Shown: piece after piece, positions 12,426-14,392 of the stretch
Position numbering within the stretch: the stretch's first letter is position 1
Layout: the number at the start of each line of letters is the position of its first letter
DNA from: an uncultured Arenimonas sp.
GTDB lineage: Bacteria; Pseudomonadota; Gammaproteobacteria; Xanthomonadales; Xanthomonadaceae
Reading direction: 5' to 3'
Assembly: GCA_946480565.1 (NCBI GenBank)
Contig: CAMLKR010000049.1
Coordinates: forward strand, 1 to 14,392
Length of the DNA: 14,392 nucleotides
Notes under the pieces: generated by a model
Seen by the model: only the letters and a program-made list of their open reading frames with translations
Databases searched by the model: none
Told to the model about the DNA's origin: nothing
Position numbers and translations under genes: made by a program

Positions 12426-12431
12426 ATTGTA
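12426..12431 (-). promoter_or_regulatory. gpmI: Possible -10 box for gpmI
   Basis: On the minus strand the hexamer is TACAAT. Transcription would start near 12419, giving a leader of about 25 bases before the TTG at 12395. No convincing -35 element is seen. Confidence 0.45.
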
Positions 12432-12518
12432 GCCCCGGCGCGGAGACTGGGCCTGCCCGCCTTTAAACCCCCGGCGCGGCCCCCGCATCCCAACGGGGAA
12501 TTCCACAGGAGCCACCCC

Positions 12519-13247
12519 ATGCGTATCCGCAAGCTCGCGTCCCTCGTCTCCCTGTCCCTGGTCCTGGCCGCCGGTCCGGCGCTGGCCCAGCAGAACATCG
12601 AAAAGGTGTCCGGCGGCATCACCGCCGAAGCCGGCCAGGACTACGGCTCGCTCGAAACCGTCAACGGCGGCATCACCGTGCGCGAGGGCGCCACCGTGCG
12701 CAGCGCCGAAACCGTCAACGGCGGCATCAGCATCGACGACCGGGCCCGCATCGGCAGCATCGAGGCGGTGAACGGCAGCATCAGCCTGGGCGAAGAGGCC
12801 ACGGCGCGGTCCATCGAGGGCGTGAACGGCGGCATCAGCCTGGCGCCGGGCGCGCGGGTGGACGACGACGTCGAAACCGTCAACGGCAGCATCAAGGCCG
12901 AAGCCGCGGCCAAGGTCGGCGGCAAGGTCGGCAACGTCAACGGCGCCATCAGCCTGATCGGCGCCGAGGTCGGCGGCGGCCTGACCACCACCAATGGCGA
13001 CATCACCCTGGCCCGCGGCGCCGTCGTGCGCGGCGGCATCCTGGTCGAGAAGCCGCAGCGCCAGTGGTGGAGCACCGGCCGCAAGCGCGACCCGCGGGTG
13101 ATCATCGGCGCGAACTCGGTGGTCGAAGGCTCGCTGGTGTTCGAACGCGAGGTCGAGCTGTTCGTGCACCCGACCGCGAAGATCGGCCCGGTGACCGGCG
13201 CCACCGCGCAGACCTTCACCGACAGCCTGCCGCCGCGCGGCGACTGA
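12519..13247 (+). CDS. Secreted protein with 18-residue VNGxI repeats (predicted beta-solenoid)
   Basis: This 242-residue protein has a signal peptide (cleavage after ALA, residue 23) and then a tandem repeat centred on V-N-G-G/S/A-I. The asparagines (or Ser in the first copy) are at residues 31, 49, 67, 85, 103, 122, 141 and 159. Spacing is 18, with two steps of 19. This suggests a right-handed parallel beta-helix with a stacked asparagine ladder, exported to the periplasm or beyond. After the repeats comes a basic, Trp-containing insert (QRQWWSTGRKRD) and a further strand region (VIIGANSVVEGSLVFE). I know no assigned function. AGGA 8 bases before the ATG supports the start. It is divergent from gpmI, sharing a 123-bp intergenic region. 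Confidence 0.85.
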   Translation: MRIRKLASLVSLSLVLAAGPALAQQNIEKVSGGITAEAGQDYGSLETVNGGITVREGATVRSAETVNGGISIDDRARIGSIEAVNGSISLGEEATARSIEGVNGGISLAPGARVDDDVETVNGSIKAEAAAKVGGKVGNVNGAISLIGAEVGGGLTTTNGDITLARGAVVRGGILVEKPQRQWWSTGRKRDPRVIIGANSVVEGSLVFEREVELFVHPTAKIGPVTGATAQTFTDSLPPRGD

Positions 13248-13303
13248 GTGGCCGTGGTCCGGCCCCGCGCCGGACCGCGAGCCAGGTCACGGTCCAGGCC
13301 CCT

Positions 13304-13331
13304 GGAACGCCCGCCCTCCGGCGGGCGTTCC
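13304..13331. terminator. Strong bidirectional-looking hairpin terminator
   Basis: GGAACGCCCGCC, loop CTCC, GGCGGGCGTTCC form a perfect 12-bp stem between the solenoid gene and the M28 peptidase gene. There is no T-run, as is common in very GC-rich genomes. Confidence 0.7.
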
Positions 13332-13361
13332 GCTGTGGGCGGCCCGGGCCGCCGATGAGGC

Positions 13362-13367
13362 TAGAAT
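13362..13367 (+). promoter_or_regulatory. Possible -10 box for the M28 peptidase gene
   Basis: TAGAAT lies 37 bases before the ATG at 13399 and just downstream of the hairpin terminator. No clear -35 is seen. Confidence 0.4.
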
Positions 13368-13398
13368 CGGGGTTCCCCGCACCCGAGGAACCCCAGGA

Positions 13399-14392
<994 letters not shown>

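Noticed and set aside
11007..12518. + strand open frame opposite gpmI that runs into the solenoid gene
   Set aside because: Only the part from 12519 has a signal peptide, ribosome binding site and repeats. The upstream part is antisense to gpmI.
12396..13169. Upstream extension of the gpmI frame opposite the solenoid gene
   Set aside because: The conserved mutase begins near residue 10 after the TTG. The extension is a shadow of the solenoid gene, with its repeat pattern in reverse.

Overview
The window looks like the chromosome of a high-GC gammaproteobacterium of the Xanthomonadaceae (Lysobacter, Luteimonas or Pseudoxanthomonas-like). Two things suggest this. The attC sites are of the short Xanthomonas chromosomal-integron type (R'' GCCTAAC, stem arms AAGCCG and CGGCTT, R' GTTAGGC). 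The right half carries a compact gpmI-envC-ctpA block of the kind seen in that family. No integrase gene is present; cassette orientation puts attI/intI to the left of position 1.

Region 1 (1 to about 3906) is the distal part of a chromosomal integron. Small genes, all on the + strand, each end at an attC site: two membrane or membrane-anchored unknowns, one soluble unknown, a GNAT acetyltransferase, an exported Imm51-like protein and a third membrane protein. The array uses short (56-60 bp) attC sites plus one unrelated 126-bp attC behind the acetyltransferase, and ends in a half-site.

One attC (846-2063) is split by a 1158-bp IS110/IS1111-type element in the opposite orientation. The noncoding region upstream of its transposase encodes what reads as a complete bridge (seek) RNA. 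It is a 157-nt three-way junction with a target loop and a donor loop. All four guide segments can be read directly against the attC target and the element's own ends around a CT core. The transposase carries Lys at the position of the catalytic Glu of the DEDD motif (one G-to-A change), so this copy is probably inactive while its guide RNA is intact. A 22-bp end-plus-target relic of a related element lies in a later attC (3576-3597).

Region 2 (about 3880-5780) holds a secreted amidohydrolase, a GRAM-like protein and a membrane protein. Decayed attC-like sequences overlap the ends of several of these genes and encode the C-terminal tails of two of them, so I infer that this is a fossilised extension of the cassette array.

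Region 3 (5820-8320) has small envelope genes and a Crp/Fnr-type regulator, all on the + strand. Region 4 (8320-12395, minus strand) is gpmI-envC-ctpA: phosphoglycerate mutase, a catalytically degenerate LytM activator whose TTG start overlaps the gpmI stop, and an S41 protease. Region 5 (12519-end) has a secreted protein with an 18-residue repeat, a strong hairpin, and the 5' part of an M28 peptidase lipoprotein gene that runs off the window. No tRNA, rRNA or CRISPR was seen, and no gene-free stretch exceeds 300 bases.
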